Source of the DNA: Gottschalkia acidurici 9a
GTDB taxonomy: Bacteria; Bacillota; Clostridia; Tissierellales; Gottschalkiaceae
Length of the DNA stretch: 64,000 nucleotides
NCBI RefSeq assembly: GCF_000299355.1
Contig: NC_018664.1
Coordinates: 3,041,336 to 3,105,335, forward strand
Reading direction: 5' to 3'
This document shows positions 1-7,871 of the stretch, piece after piece (positions within the stretch are counted from its first letter, which is position 1; every line of letters begins with the position of its first letter). Below the pieces are notes generated by a model. It worked only from the letters and a program-made list of their open reading frames with translations, searched no databases and was not told the origin of the DNA. The translations under genes and the position numbers were made by a program.

Positions 1-637
1 TAGAGTATCTTAAACCCACTACAGTACTTCCATAATATTTTGCTTTATTTTCTAACACAACTCCAAACTTGTCTTTTATTCTTCCCTCATAAACCTCAGT
101 CCCAGTTACTACTATTCCAACTTTAAAGCTCTTTAATTTTTTTATATCTAATATATGTGTATTTACACTACATAACTCTTCCACTTGTTCTATAACCTTT
201 TTATCTATACAAAGTGGTATTATTCTAGTTCCTGCTATAGCCTGATCTTTTTCCACTAATGTGTTGTTGTGAAGTGTGGCTAAAGTTACCATATCTATGC
301 TATTTATTTTCTCTAAAGCATCTACATTTACTTTTAATAATCCCTTATATTCAGCTTTCAGAGTCACTTTACCTTCTGACGGTCCTTGTGTATATATTCC
401 ATTTCCTTTGATAGCATCTGCTATTCTTATAGCTGCATCTTCTTCATGAAGTTGATTTTCATCTAAATCTAGTGCTAATATATGATACTTACCAGCATCT
501 TTTAGCAATTCTATATCTTCTTCCCTTATAAGGTGTCCCTTCTTAAATTTTGCACCTTTAAACTTCCCAGGTTCTATTTTAGTTAAATCATGAGCTAGAA
601 TCATGCCAAGTGATTCTTCAACTTTTACTTTTCTCAT
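1..637 (-). CDS. Molybdopterin-binding protein (MoeA/MoaB-like), 3' end outside window
   Basis: Only the first 212 codons are present; the gene continues past the left edge. The ATG at 637 follows a GGAGGG Shine-Dalgarno. The residues KVGIVVTGTEVYEGRIKDKF near the end of the visible part are the start of a MoCF (MoaB/Mog) molybdopterin-binding fold. The preceding ~170 residues lack the standard MoeA N-terminal sequence. Proteins of this kind often accompany molybdenum hydroxylases such as xanthine dehydrogenase, so a purine hydroxylase locus may lie just outside the window (inference). A terminator at 901-933 separates it from the BMC operon upstream, so it probably has its own promoter within 640-900, an AT-rich stretch where I could not fix one. 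Confidence 0.7.
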   Translation of the reverse strand, partial: MRKVKVEESLGMILAHDLTKIEPGKFKGAKFKKGHLIREEDIELLKDAGKYHILALDLDENQLHEEDAAIRIADAIKGNGIYTQGPSEGKVTLKAEYKGLLKVNVDALEKINSIDMVTLATLHNNTLVEKDQAIAGTRIIPLCIDKKVIEQVEELCSVNTHILDIKKLKSFKVGIVVTGTEVYEGRIKDKFGVVLENKAKYYGSTVVGLRYS

Positions 638-900
638 CTATTAGTCCCTCCCAAGCTCAAAAATTATATTTTATTCGAAGCTATTAAATTTTATCTAAAA
701 TAAACTTATATTTTACTACTCTTTTGATTAAAAGGTTGTTTAATTATTAGCATAACGATACTTATTCTTATCTTATACATGTTTAATGTGAAAACGCTAT
801 CATTATGTTAGTAGCATATTGTCAATTAGCTTTTACTTTATACTAAAATTATATAACTTTATCTTTATTAAAACAAACAATAATTAAAATAATAAAAAAT

Positions 901-933
901 AAAAGCTTCATGCTTAAGCAACATGAAGCTTTT
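901..933 (-). terminator. Rho-independent terminator closing the BMC operon
   Basis: A perfect 12-bp stem (901-912 with 922-933, arms AAAAGCTTCATG / CATGAAGCTTTT) with a 9-nt loop is followed on the minus strand by ATTTTTTATT. It lies just downstream of the adenine-deaminase-family gene ending at 970. The rest of 638-900 is AT-rich and shows nothing further that I can name. Confidence 0.85.
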
Positions 934-969
934 CTATATTCTAGGGGTTTATGCTTTTTTTGAATTTAA

Positions 970-2784
970 TTATTTTACAACTGGATCTAATATTTCAAAG
1001 TTATTTACGTCTATTAGACCTTTATCTGATATTTTGAACTTTGGACTTGTTGATAATGCTAAGAATGATACGTGCATAAATGGAGCATGTAATGTTCCAC
1101 CTAATTGATCTTTTACTGTAGACTCTAAGTCTGCTATTTTAGCACTTACTTCTTGTCCTGTTAATTCGTCAGTGATAAGTCCTCCAACTGGTAATGCTAA
1201 TTCATTTATAACTCTACCATTGTTAGATATAGCAACTCCACCACCCATTTCTATAACTCTGTTGATAGCTATAACCATATCTCTTAGGTTTGTACCTACA
1301 ACTGTCATATTGTGAGTATCATGTGCTATTGATTGAGCAAATGCACCTTGTTTAAGTCCTATTCCTTTAACCATACACTTACCGATGTTTCCGTTACGTC
1401 CGTATCTTTCTAAACAAGTAAGGTATAATACGTCTTGGTTTACATCTGCTTCTACTACACCTCTATTAACTCTAACTTGTGCTTCTCCACCGTCTGTTAA
1501 GTTTTGATCTGGTATAGCTTGAATGTATCTAACTGTAGCAGTATTTCCATCTGCATGTATTTCTAAGTCAGCTTCTGTTACTGGCTTCATTCTTACTGAA
1601 TTTTTAACTGAATCTGGGTAAGTGTATTTTGGCATTTCTATTAACATCTGTCCTTGAGACGCTACTAGTTGTCCTTTTATAAATACAGCTTCTACAGTCA
1701 TTTCATTTAAGTCGCTGATAACAGCTATATCAGCTACTGTTCCTGGTAATAGAGCTCCTCTATCAGTGAATCCCCAATAAGTCGCAGGGTTTATAGTAGC
1801 CATTTGAATTGCTTCAATTGGATCTACACCTTCTCTTATAGTTCTTCTTATAATATCATTCATGTGACCTGATTTTTCTAAGTCTTCAGCAACCATATCA
1901 TCTGAAACTAATATTAATCTTCTTGAGTCTAGTCCTTCTTCAGTTACGGCTCTTATACATTCAGCCATATTTCTTTGAGTAGAACCTTCTCTCATAAATA
2001 CATAAACACCTTGTCTTAACTTTTCAACACACTCTTCTTTAGTTGTTGTTTCGTGACAAGAACACTTTCCACCACAAGCTATTACATGTGACGCTAAGTC
2101 TGCACCAAATAATTCTGGAGCATTACCATCAACTGGCTTTCCTAAGCTCTTAGCATATATAGTTGAAGTTAAAAGGTCTGTTATTATTTCTGGTGTATGC
2201 TTATACACGTGTTTAGTTAATGAATATCCTTGAAGCTCTCCTATACCATTTATGTTTGGATAGTTTAGAAGGTCTTCCATGTCTTTAGAGTTTACGTCAA
2301 CACCTGCTGTTTCAAGTTTTGGTGCATCAGGAGTTAATGCTGGAACTTGTAATCTTACATAGTTTGGAACTACGCTACACTCGTCTGCCATAGCCTTCAT
2401 AGCTACTGATCCTAGTGCATTTCCAATCTCATGTGGGTCAGCTATTAAAGTAGTTGTTCCTGATGGTATTGATAATCTTGAGAATTCAGTTATAGTTAAC
2501 ATACTACTTTCAAAGTGCATATGTGAATCCATGAATCCTGGTGATAAATATTTACCTCTTACATCTACTACTACTGTATCTGGTCCTATTAATGATTGGC
2601 AATCTCCAACTAATGCTATATAGTCTCCTTTTATAGCTATATCAGCTGTATAAACTTCTCTAGTGATTACGTTTATAACATTACCGTTATATAAAACAAC
2701 GTCAGCAAATCTGTCGTCTGCCATTAAAACGTCTATTAATTCTCTATATTCCATTGCTTGTTTAATATTTTCTGGTTTTAACAA
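970..2784 (-). CDS. ade: Adenine deaminase family amidohydrolase in BMC locus; candidate 4-aminoimidazole deaminase
   Basis: This 604-residue protein is a full-length member of the AdeC-type adenine deaminase family. It carries the metal motif DSHMHFESSM (~86-95), DPHEIGNALG (~116-125), VSDD (~290), and the typical C-terminal IAHDTHN, GGGVAISNNG and PFMHVSFLALS blocks. Known members convert adenine to hypoxanthine plus ammonia using Fe or Mn. It is the last gene of the BMC operon, 22 bp after the BMC-P gene, which suggests a link to the compartment. In that context it may instead deaminate 4-aminoimidazole to 4-imidazolone, a chemically similar amidine hydrolysis (inference). The start is TTG at 2784, chosen because GGGAGG sits 8 nt upstream. 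Confidence 0.88.
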   Translation of the reverse strand: MLKPENIKQAMEYRELIDVLMADDRFADVVLYNGNVINVITREVYTADIAIKGDYIALVGDCQSLIGPDTVVVDVRGKYLSPGFMDSHMHFESSMLTITEFSRLSIPSGTTTLIADPHEIGNALGSVAMKAMADECSVVPNYVRLQVPALTPDAPKLETAGVDVNSKDMEDLLNYPNINGIGELQGYSLTKHVYKHTPEIITDLLTSTIYAKSLGKPVDGNAPELFGADLASHVIACGGKCSCHETTTKEECVEKLRQGVYVFMREGSTQRNMAECIRAVTEEGLDSRRLILVSDDMVAEDLEKSGHMNDIIRRTIREGVDPIEAIQMATINPATYWGFTDRGALLPGTVADIAVISDLNEMTVEAVFIKGQLVASQGQMLIEMPKYTYPDSVKNSVRMKPVTEADLEIHADGNTATVRYIQAIPDQNLTDGGEAQVRVNRGVVEADVNQDVLYLTCLERYGRNGNIGKCMVKGIGLKQGAFAQSIAHDTHNMTVVGTNLRDMVIAINRVIEMGGGVAISNNGRVINELALPVGGLITDELTGQEVSAKIADLESTVKDQLGGTLHAPFMHVSFLALSTSPKFKISDKGLIDVNNFEILDPVVK

Positions 2785-2806
2785 GCTATTCGCCTCCCTC
2801 CGATAT

Positions 2807-3091
2807 TTAACTGTCTAATACGTCTTTATAGACATCCATATTGTCTACTATCCCTATGATAGCCGCGTCTATAGCTGCATCCGGTTTTCCAGCTGCATTT
2901 CTAGATGCAGTTCCTTCAGCGTATAGTACTACTTCCCCTATACCTGCTCCCACAGTGTCTACCATTATTATTGGTTCTCCTGCTGGTTTATAGTCTATGT
3001 CTAAAGGTTGTGTTATCATAAGCTTTGAGCCTATAAGACTATCATCTTTTCTAGTTGCAACTAAAGTACCTACTACTCTACCAATATTCAA
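2807..3091 (-). CDS. BMC-P pentameric vertex protein (EutN/CcmL family)
   Basis: At 94 residues this matches the family length. The N-terminal MNIGRVVGTLVATRKDDSLIG and the later GAGIGEVVLYAEGTASR and DAAIIGIVD are the conserved EutN/CcmL features. Five subunits cap the vertices of a closed polyhedral shell, so its presence implies a complete compartment rather than flat sheets. Translation appears to begin at TTG (3091), preceded by GGGGAGAT. It sits between the flavoprotein and the adenine-deaminase-family genes in the same operon. Confidence 0.93.
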   Translation of the reverse strand: MNIGRVVGTLVATRKDDSLIGSKLMITQPLDIDYKPAGEPIIMVDTVGAGIGEVVLYAEGTASRNAAGKPDAAIDAAIIGIVDNMDVYKDVLDS

Positions 3092-3120
3092 GGTAATCTC
3101 CCCTCTCTTACATTGTTAAT

Positions 3121-3954
3121 CTATTTTCTTATAATTGTTATACCTTGTTTTTTTGCTGTATCAAGAGCTTGAGGAGTAATAATTGTTTTTATAGGTACAA
3201 TTATTTCGTTATTGTTATTCACTGCACTTAATAAGTCTTTTTCAGTCATTATCTTAGGTAAACCTTGACTCTGAGCTGAGCTTTGTAAGTTTTGTGAATC
3301 TTCTATTTTCATACTAACATTTTTAAACTTGTTTATTAATTCTACGCTATAATCGCTTTTATCTAATTTTATTACACCTATCTTTTGTAACTTCTCTACA
3401 TAATCTTTCATGATTTCAGCAAGCATTGGATTTTTTGATTCAACCCCTCCATATGTCAAGACGTTATCAAAATCCATTAAAACTGTTTTGCCATTCCATA
3501 AAGATCTCCATAATAGTGTAGATATGAAGTTATCTTGAATACCTAATACTAATTTGCTAGCAATATCTTGTGTAGCCATAGGTACCATTATACCATCTAC
3601 ACTTTCTATTACTTGATTAAATATTAGCTGATCTTCTTCGTTATATATCTTGTTCGGTTTAAGAGCTTTTTTTACTTCATTCATGCCTTCTTCTCCTAAA
3701 ACGTGCGCACCGCTAAAGGAAAAAGCTACGTCAAAAGTAAATCCATATTTTCTAGCTCTACTAACTTCTCTTAAAACTTCCGTTAAACCAATATTAGTAC
3801 CTGTAAATACAACTAATATATGATGATCAGAGTAATCTAATCGTTCTTCTATTTTACTAGAAATATTAATCATATTATCATTTGTTACAGGTACTCTATT
3901 GACTCTTCCAACTAATTTTCTTATTATGTCATTTGTTAGATTATATTTATCCAT
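3121..3954 (-). CDS. BMC-associated flavoprotein
   Basis: A 277-residue protein that I assign to the flavoprotein superfamily also containing UbiX and PPC decarboxylase, on the Rossmann-like pattern ILVVFTGTNIGLTEVLREVS (~47-66), a central IMVPMATQDIASKLVLGIQDN and LWNGKTVLMDFDN. Similar proteins occur in several BMC loci. The C-terminal IITPQALDTAKKQGITIIRK resembles a tail shared by EutQ-like and other BMC-associated proteins. The first ~20 residues (LTNDIIRKLVGRV) can form an amphipathic helix of the kind that targets cargo to shells. A flavin or redox service role inside the compartment is plausible; the reaction is unknown. ATG at 3954 has GAGGTG upstream. Confidence 0.65.
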   Translation of the reverse strand: MDKYNLTNDIIRKLVGRVNRVPVTNDNMINISSKIEERLDYSDHHILVVFTGTNIGLTEVLREVSRARKYGFTFDVAFSFSGAHVLGEEGMNEVKKALKPNKIYNEEDQLIFNQVIESVDGIMVPMATQDIASKLVLGIQDNFISTLLWRSLWNGKTVLMDFDNVLTYGGVESKNPMLAEIMKDYVEKLQKIGVIKLDKSDYSVELINKFKNVSMKIEDSQNLQSSAQSQGLPKIMTEKDLLSAVNNNNEIIVPIKTIITPQALDTAKKQGITIIRK

Positions 3955-4014
3955 TTTGACACCTCATAGGGCACAGCTAAATATTAAATGCTGTTATTAT
4001 ATATTATCTAGTTA

Positions 4015-4290
4015 TTACTCGTTCTTTAAAAGAACTCTTTCAACTTCTGAGTGTGGTCTTGGTATTACGTGCACTGATACTAATTCTCCAACTGATCTTG
4101 CTGCTTCAGCACCTGCATCTGTAGCTGCTTTAACTGCTCCAACGTCTCCTCTTACCATAACTGTTACTAATCCAAATCCTATTTTTTCATATCCTATTAA
4201 TGTAACGTTAGCTGCTTTTACCATAGCATCTGCTGCTTCAACTGCACCTGTTAAACCTTTAGTTTCTACCATTCCTAATGCTTGACTCAT
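4015..4290 (-). CDS. BMC-H hexameric shell protein, PduA/EutM type with Phe in the pore loop
   Basis: A 91-residue single-domain shell protein, closely PduA-like ([37 protein letters not shown]). Six copies form a shell tile with a central pore. In PduA and EutM the pore loop reads KIGSG; here it reads KIGFG (~36-40), placing an aromatic residue at the constriction. That predicts a narrower or more hydrophobic pore (inference). A strong GAGGAAT site precedes the ATG at 4290. Confidence 0.95.
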   Translation of the reverse strand: MSQALGMVETKGLTGAVEAADAMVKAANVTLIGYEKIGFGLVTVMVRGDVGAVKAATDAGAEAARSVGELVSVHVIPRPHSEVERVLLKNE

Positions 4291-4317
4291 GTTTATTCCT
4301 CCTCAACTCGAATAGAA

Positions 4318-4734
4318 TTATTTTTTATTACTTGCTGATTTTTCTTCTTTTTTAACTTCTTTTTCCGGTTCTTTTTCTTCTTCTTTTTTAGGTTCTTCAA
4401 CCTTTTTAGCCGCATTTTCTTTAGCTTCTTGCTTAGCTTTTAAGTTTTTTTCAAACTCTTGAAGTAACTTATCAACTTCTTCGTGTGGTCTAGGTATTAC
4501 ATGGCTTGCTACTACTTCACCAACTCTTTCAGCTGCTGCAACCCCTGCATCTACTGCCGCTCTTACTGCTGCTACTTCACCAGCTATCTGAATTGTAACA
4601 CTTATTTTTTTATTTACACCAATTACTTTATCAAAGCCAGCTAATCTAACATCTGCTGCCTTACTTGCAGCATCTAAAGCAGTTACTGCTGACGTTAGTC
4701 CTATTGCTTCTATTAATCCTAAAGCTGCTCTCAT
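4318..4734 (-). CDS. BMC-H shell protein with long charged C-terminal tail
   Basis: Residues 1-~90 are a BMC-H domain (MRAALGLIEAIGL, AGEVAAVRAAVDAGVAAAERVG, SHVIPRPHEEVDKLL). The pore region KVIGVNKKISV is unlike the PduA type. Residues ~93-138 form a lysine/glutamate-rich, proline-containing tail (KVEEPKKEEEKEPEKEVKKE) that is almost certainly disordered. Such tails on shell proteins may contact cargo or membranes; that is inference. ATG at 4734 follows AAGGAGGTG. The gene sits 28 bp from the next shell gene. Confidence 0.93.
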   Translation of the reverse strand: MRAALGLIEAIGLTSAVTALDAASKAADVRLAGFDKVIGVNKKISVTIQIAGEVAAVRAAVDAGVAAAERVGEVVASHVIPRPHEEVDKLLQEFEKNLKAKQEAKENAAKKVEEPKKEEEKEPEKEVKKEEKSASNKK

Positions 4735-4757
4735 AAATTACACCTCCTTAGGTTCTA

Positions 4758-4895
4758 CTAAAATAAGGAGCCCTTTTTTCCTATAGAATCTAATGTTACC
4801 TTAGGAATATAAGCTTCTAAATTACTTAAAACATTAGATTTCACATAACTATTGTTAGGTTTTTCTTCTTTTTTATCATTGCTACTAACTTTTTT
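4758..4895 (-). other. Out-of-frame C-terminal extension of the scaffold-like gene
   Basis: Reading the minus strand with one additional A in the run at 4890-4895 continues the protein for 43 residues to TAG at 4758-4760, just before the next gene's Shine-Dalgarno. The added sequence has the same composition (SSNDKKEEKPNNSYVKSN) and contains KVTLDSIG, matching the repeated motif seen upstream. This strongly suggests that the two frames belong together. Causes could be a sequencing error, a real mutation, or slippage at the homopolymer. Confidence 0.6.
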
Positions 4896-5437
4896 ACTTT
4901 ACCAGCTAGGTCTCCTAATGAAGTTATGCTACTTTGTTGTTGATTATAAGAAGTTTTGACTTCTTTTTTCTCAGACTTACTTCCACCTGATGCTAGGTCT
5001 CCTAAGCTTACTTTTTGCATTATATTTCTACTGTCTCTTTCTACACTAGATTTACCAACAGAAATATTGCTTAATGTATTTAGGGTGCTCAGTGTTGTAT
5101 TGTTCGTATTATTGTTATAGTTCGTATTGCCTTGATAACTATTATTACTAGATGATTCTTTTACTACACCTTTTTTAGATGCTAAAGAATCTAAGGTCTG
5201 CATAGCTCCAGCTCTGTTACTAACTTTTGTTGTTCTTCCATAAGAATTTTTATCATATGAACCTACACCTGATTTTGTAACATTACCTTTGCTGTTTAAT
5301 AAACTTGATAATAGTCTCTCTTCATCTTTTCCCAAATTAGTAGTGCCTAAAGATACCGCATTATTTGGTCTTGAAGCAACCTTACCACTTTTTTGTGCAA
5401 TATTATTCATAACCACTCTTGCTAATGGGTTAGCCAT
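4841..5437 (-). CDS. Low-complexity BMC-locus protein, scaffold/linker candidate; C-terminus probably frameshifted
   Basis: I do not recognise a family. The open frame encodes ~198 residues rich in Asn, Ser, Lys and Gln, consistent with disorder. Short related motifs recur: QTLDSLA (~96), STLNTLS (~121), VSLGDLA (~149) and TSLGDLA (~178). Repeated short motifs in a disordered chain flanked by shell genes recall carboxysome linker proteins such as CsoS2 (analogy only). I chose ATG 5437 (MANPLARVV) over the in-frame ATG at 5452 because GGTGGTG sits ahead of it. The frame ends at 4841 with an atypical MIKKKKNLTIVM. One extra A in the A6 run (4890-4895) would give a longer tail, described in the next entry. 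Confidence 0.6.
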   Translation of the reverse strand: MANPLARVVMNNIAQKSGKVASRPNNAVSLGTTNLGKDEERLLSSLLNSKGNVTKSGVGSYDKNSYGRTTKVSNRAGAMQTLDSLASKKGVVKESSSNNSYQGNTNYNNNTNNTTLSTLNTLSNISVGKSSVERDSRNIMQKVSLGDLASGGSKSEKKEVKTSYNQQQSSITSLGDLAGKVKKLVAMIKKKKNLTIVM

Positions 5438-5464
5438 TTTTTTCACCACCATTTAGCTATATTT

Positions 5465-5743
5465 TTAACCTACAATTATATCTAACATTTTATCTACTTC
5501 TTCATGAGGTCTAGCTATAACATTTGTTGCTATAATCTCGCCTAATTGAGCTGCTGTTTCTCTAGCATTCTCAACTGCTGCATTAACTGCTGCTACCTCA
5601 CCTGATACTATTACAGCTATAAGTGCTGATCCTACAACGTCTAAATCCACGATATTAACATCAGCCGATTTAACCATAGTATCTGCTGCTTGTATAGCAG
5701 CTACTAAACCTTTAGTTTCAACTAAACCTATGGCTCTTCTCAT
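5465..5743 (-). CDS. BMC-H hexameric shell protein
   Basis: A 92-residue shell protein (MRRAIGLVETKGLVAAIQAA, VSGEVAAVNAAVENARETA, VIARPHEEVDKML). The pore loop reads VVGSALI rather than KIGSGLV, so this paralogue probably forms a different pore from the 4015-4290 gene. It is the first shell gene after ubiD (15-bp gap) and has AAAGGTGG ahead of its ATG. Three distinct BMC-H proteins plus BMC-P, and no BMC-T in this window, make up the visible shell set. Confidence 0.94.
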   Translation of the reverse strand: MRRAIGLVETKGLVAAIQAADTMVKSADVNIVDLDVVGSALIAVIVSGEVAAVNAAVENARETAAQLGEIIATNVIARPHEEVDKMLDIIVG

Positions 5744-5757
5744 AGTTTATACCACCT

Positions 5758-7131
5758 TTACTTATTTTTGATACCTGGCAAATATTTTTCTATATCTAAT
5801 TCACCTTCAAAACCAGGGATTATTGCCATTTCAAATAAGTGTGCATATTCTCCTAGAGGTTTTGTAGCATCTATACCCATTTTATCCGTAACTCCACGTG
5901 CAACATGAGATGATTCTAGCCCTGAACCTAAAGCTCCCGGAACTATAACTACGTCTTGTGAAGCTTGAACTCTAGAAGATAGTGCAAGTTCTACACTACT
6001 TGAATCATATATATTTATATCTTCATCTACTATTACAACATGTTTTATATCATAAGAACTTCCAAGTGCAGCTAGTATTGCTGTTTTAGCATCTCCAGCT
6101 TTACGTTTTTTTATAGATATTATAGCATGTAATCTACATCCAGCTCCAACAGTAATGTTAACATCTTGAACATCTATTGTTGCATTTTTAATTGCTGCAT
6201 ATAATTCCGCTTCTCTAATTAGACCATTCGCAAGATGCTCTTCTCTACAAGGGAATGCATGTTGGAATATTGCATTATTTCTATGCATTATACATTTAAC
6301 TTCCATAACTGGGTTTGGAGCTACTTCTCCATAATATCCCATAAGTTCTCCAAAAGGTCCTTCTATAACACGTTTATTAGGAACTAGTACACCTTCTAGA
6401 ACCATCTCAGCATAAGCTGGTACTTCTAAATCAACTGTGTGACACTTCACTAATTCTAGTGGCTCTCCTCTTAGAGCACTATCAACTTCATGTTTGTCTA
6501 ATCCATATCTTCTAGAACCTATTTGAGATGCTAATAGATATGTGGCATCATATCCTAATACAACTGCACATTCTAATGGTTTATTTATCTTTTCAAACTC
6601 AGCAAATTGTTCTAAAAGTGCCGGAGAGTGACCTGATACTAAAGCACTTATGCTATTTCCACCATTAATTTGGAATCTACGTACTGCCATATGAGTATAT
6701 CCTGTTTCAGGATCTCTTACTATAAACATTCCCGCTGTAATAAACGCTCCAGAATCCTTCTCATGTGAAGTAGGAACTGGGAACATCCTAGGTATATCTA
6801 TATTTCCTGTAACTATATTTTCTTTTATAGGTCCGTTATTCACCATTTTTGCAGGTTGCGGATTAGCTATAGCGTCCATAAATCTGAACAATCTATTTTC
6901 GCTTGTAACATCATTCATTAATTTATAGTAAAGTTCACGATTACCGTATAACCCACCTAATACAGGCATATCATATCCTTTTGGTTTGTTAAACATTATA
7001 GGTTTTCTGTTGCTAAAGTATCTTAACACAGCTCCTAATTCAAACTTAGGATCTACTTGAGTATTACAATACTCTATTTCTCCTAGTTGTTCTAATTTAT
7101 TAATTGTTGCTCTTAACATTTGTGTTTCCAA
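5758..7131 (-). CDS. ubiD: UbiD-family prenyl-FMN decarboxylase; candidate 4-amino-5-imidazolecarboxylate decarboxylase
   Basis: A 457-residue UbiD-family protein. The family uses prenylated FMN to (de)carboxylate aromatic or unsaturated acids. Visible hallmarks are MAVRRFQINGGNS (~148-160, with the conserved Arg), EGPFGELMGYYG (~240-251, with the catalytic glutamates), HAFPCREEH, and VVDEDINIYD (~365). It lies 20 bp downstream of ubiX, the usual pairing, and upstream of shell genes. In clostridial xanthine fermentation 4-amino-5-imidazolecarboxylate must lose CO2, so this is the obvious candidate (inference from context). The start is TTG at 7131 with AAGGAGGG seven nt ahead; the next Met, at residue 5, has poorer spacing. 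Confidence 0.9.
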   Translation of the reverse strand: METQMLRATINKLEQLGEIEYCNTQVDPKFELGAVLRYFSNRKPIMFNKPKGYDMPVLGGLYGNRELYYKLMNDVTSENRLFRFMDAIANPQPAKMVNNGPIKENIVTGNIDIPRMFPVPTSHEKDSGAFITAGMFIVRDPETGYTHMAVRRFQINGGNSISALVSGHSPALLEQFAEFEKINKPLECAVVLGYDATYLLASQIGSRRYGLDKHEVDSALRGEPLELVKCHTVDLEVPAYAEMVLEGVLVPNKRVIEGPFGELMGYYGEVAPNPVMEVKCIMHRNNAIFQHAFPCREEHLANGLIREAELYAAIKNATIDVQDVNITVGAGCRLHAIISIKKRKAGDAKTAILAALGSSYDIKHVVIVDEDINIYDSSSVELALSSRVQASQDVVIVPGALGSGLESSHVARGVTDKMGIDATKPLGEYAHLFEMAIIPGFEGELDIEKYLPGIKNK

Positions 7132-7150
7132 TCTGTTCCCTCCTTTCGTA

Positions 7151-7705
7151 CTATTCGCCCCATCTTGTTATAAGATTATGCTCTATTCCTATCTGATCAA
7201 GTATTCTAGCTACTATACCACTAACTATGTCTCCTATAGTTTCCGGATGACTATAGAATCCCGGTGAAGGTGGAAGTACAGTCACACCTGCTCTAGACAG
7301 CTTAAGCATATTCTCAAGATGTATTTGGCTTAACGGAGTCTCTCTCGGTACTACAACTAATTTCCTATTTTCTTTAATTATAACATCCGCGGCTCTAGTC
7401 AATAAATTATCTGATAATCCATTAGCAACAGCAGATACAGTCTTCATTGAGCAAGGAACTATAACCATTGCATCCGTTTTAAATGAACCGCTAGCTATAG
7501 GTGCTGCTAAGTCTTTATTTTCATGAAAGTGTGTAGCTAGTCCTTTAAGTTCTTCTAGTTTAATACCACATTCGTGTTCTACTACATATTCTCCTAATGT
7601 AGATACAACTAAATGAGTTTCTATATTTAATTCTTGTAATATTTTTAAAAGGGCTACTCCGTATATAGCTCCACTACCTCCAGAAATTCCTACAACTACT
7701 CTCAT
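7151..7705 (-). CDS. ubiX: UbiX flavin prenyltransferase
   Basis: A 184-residue protein of standard length with the family signature GISGGSGAIYG at the N-terminus, SGSFKTDAMVIVPCSMKT (~72-89), LSDNLLTRAADVIIKE (~97-112), VVVPRETPLSQIHLENM (~116-132) and PPSPGFY. UbiX attaches dimethylallyl phosphate to FMN to make the prenyl-FMN used by UbiD. It is the first gene of the ubiX-ubiD-shell operon. A hairpin and U-tract lie ~60 bp upstream, so this transcript may start separately from the amidohydrolase genes or depend on readthrough. Confidence 0.95.
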   Translation of the reverse strand: MRVVVGISGGSGAIYGVALLKILQELNIETHLVVSTLGEYVVEHECGIKLEELKGLATHFHENKDLAAPIASGSFKTDAMVIVPCSMKTVSAVANGLSDNLLTRAADVIIKENRKLVVVPRETPLSQIHLENMLKLSRAGVTVLPPSPGFYSHPETIGDIVSGIVARILDQIGIEHNLITRWGE

Positions 7706-7760
7706 ACTGTTTCCTCACTTTCTGATTTTAACCCGTTGCTTTTATAGAACACCTATTATT

Positions 7761-7842
7761 AAAAAAGTCGTCTTGAAAAAAGACGGCACTATATTTGGTC
7801 AGTATTTATTATGACCACTTCCTCATATGAGGAAGTAGTCAT
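7761..7842 (-). terminator. Terminator plus second hairpin between isochorismatase and ubiX
   Basis: On the minus strand a stem (7767-7774 with 7780-7787) is followed by TTTTTT (7761-7766), a plausible terminator. Just upstream of it is a near-perfect palindrome at 7811-7842 (ATGACCACTTCCTCA and its complement, one mismatch). Two hairpins in the ~165-bp gap could set the ratio of amidohydrolase to shell expression. Confidence 0.6.
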
Positions 7843-7871
7843 ATTTTATTTCTTTATTAAATAAGTTCTAA

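Noticed and set aside
923..1108. Short plus-strand ORF opposite the adenine-deaminase-family gene
   Set aside because: It overlaps the terminator and the 3' end of a strongly supported minus-strand gene; a shadow frame with no ribosome site.
3899..4285. Plus-strand ORF of 128 codons over the BMC genes
   Set aside because: Ser/Thr/Pro/Ala-rich translation is the antisense of a BMC-H gene; no independent support.
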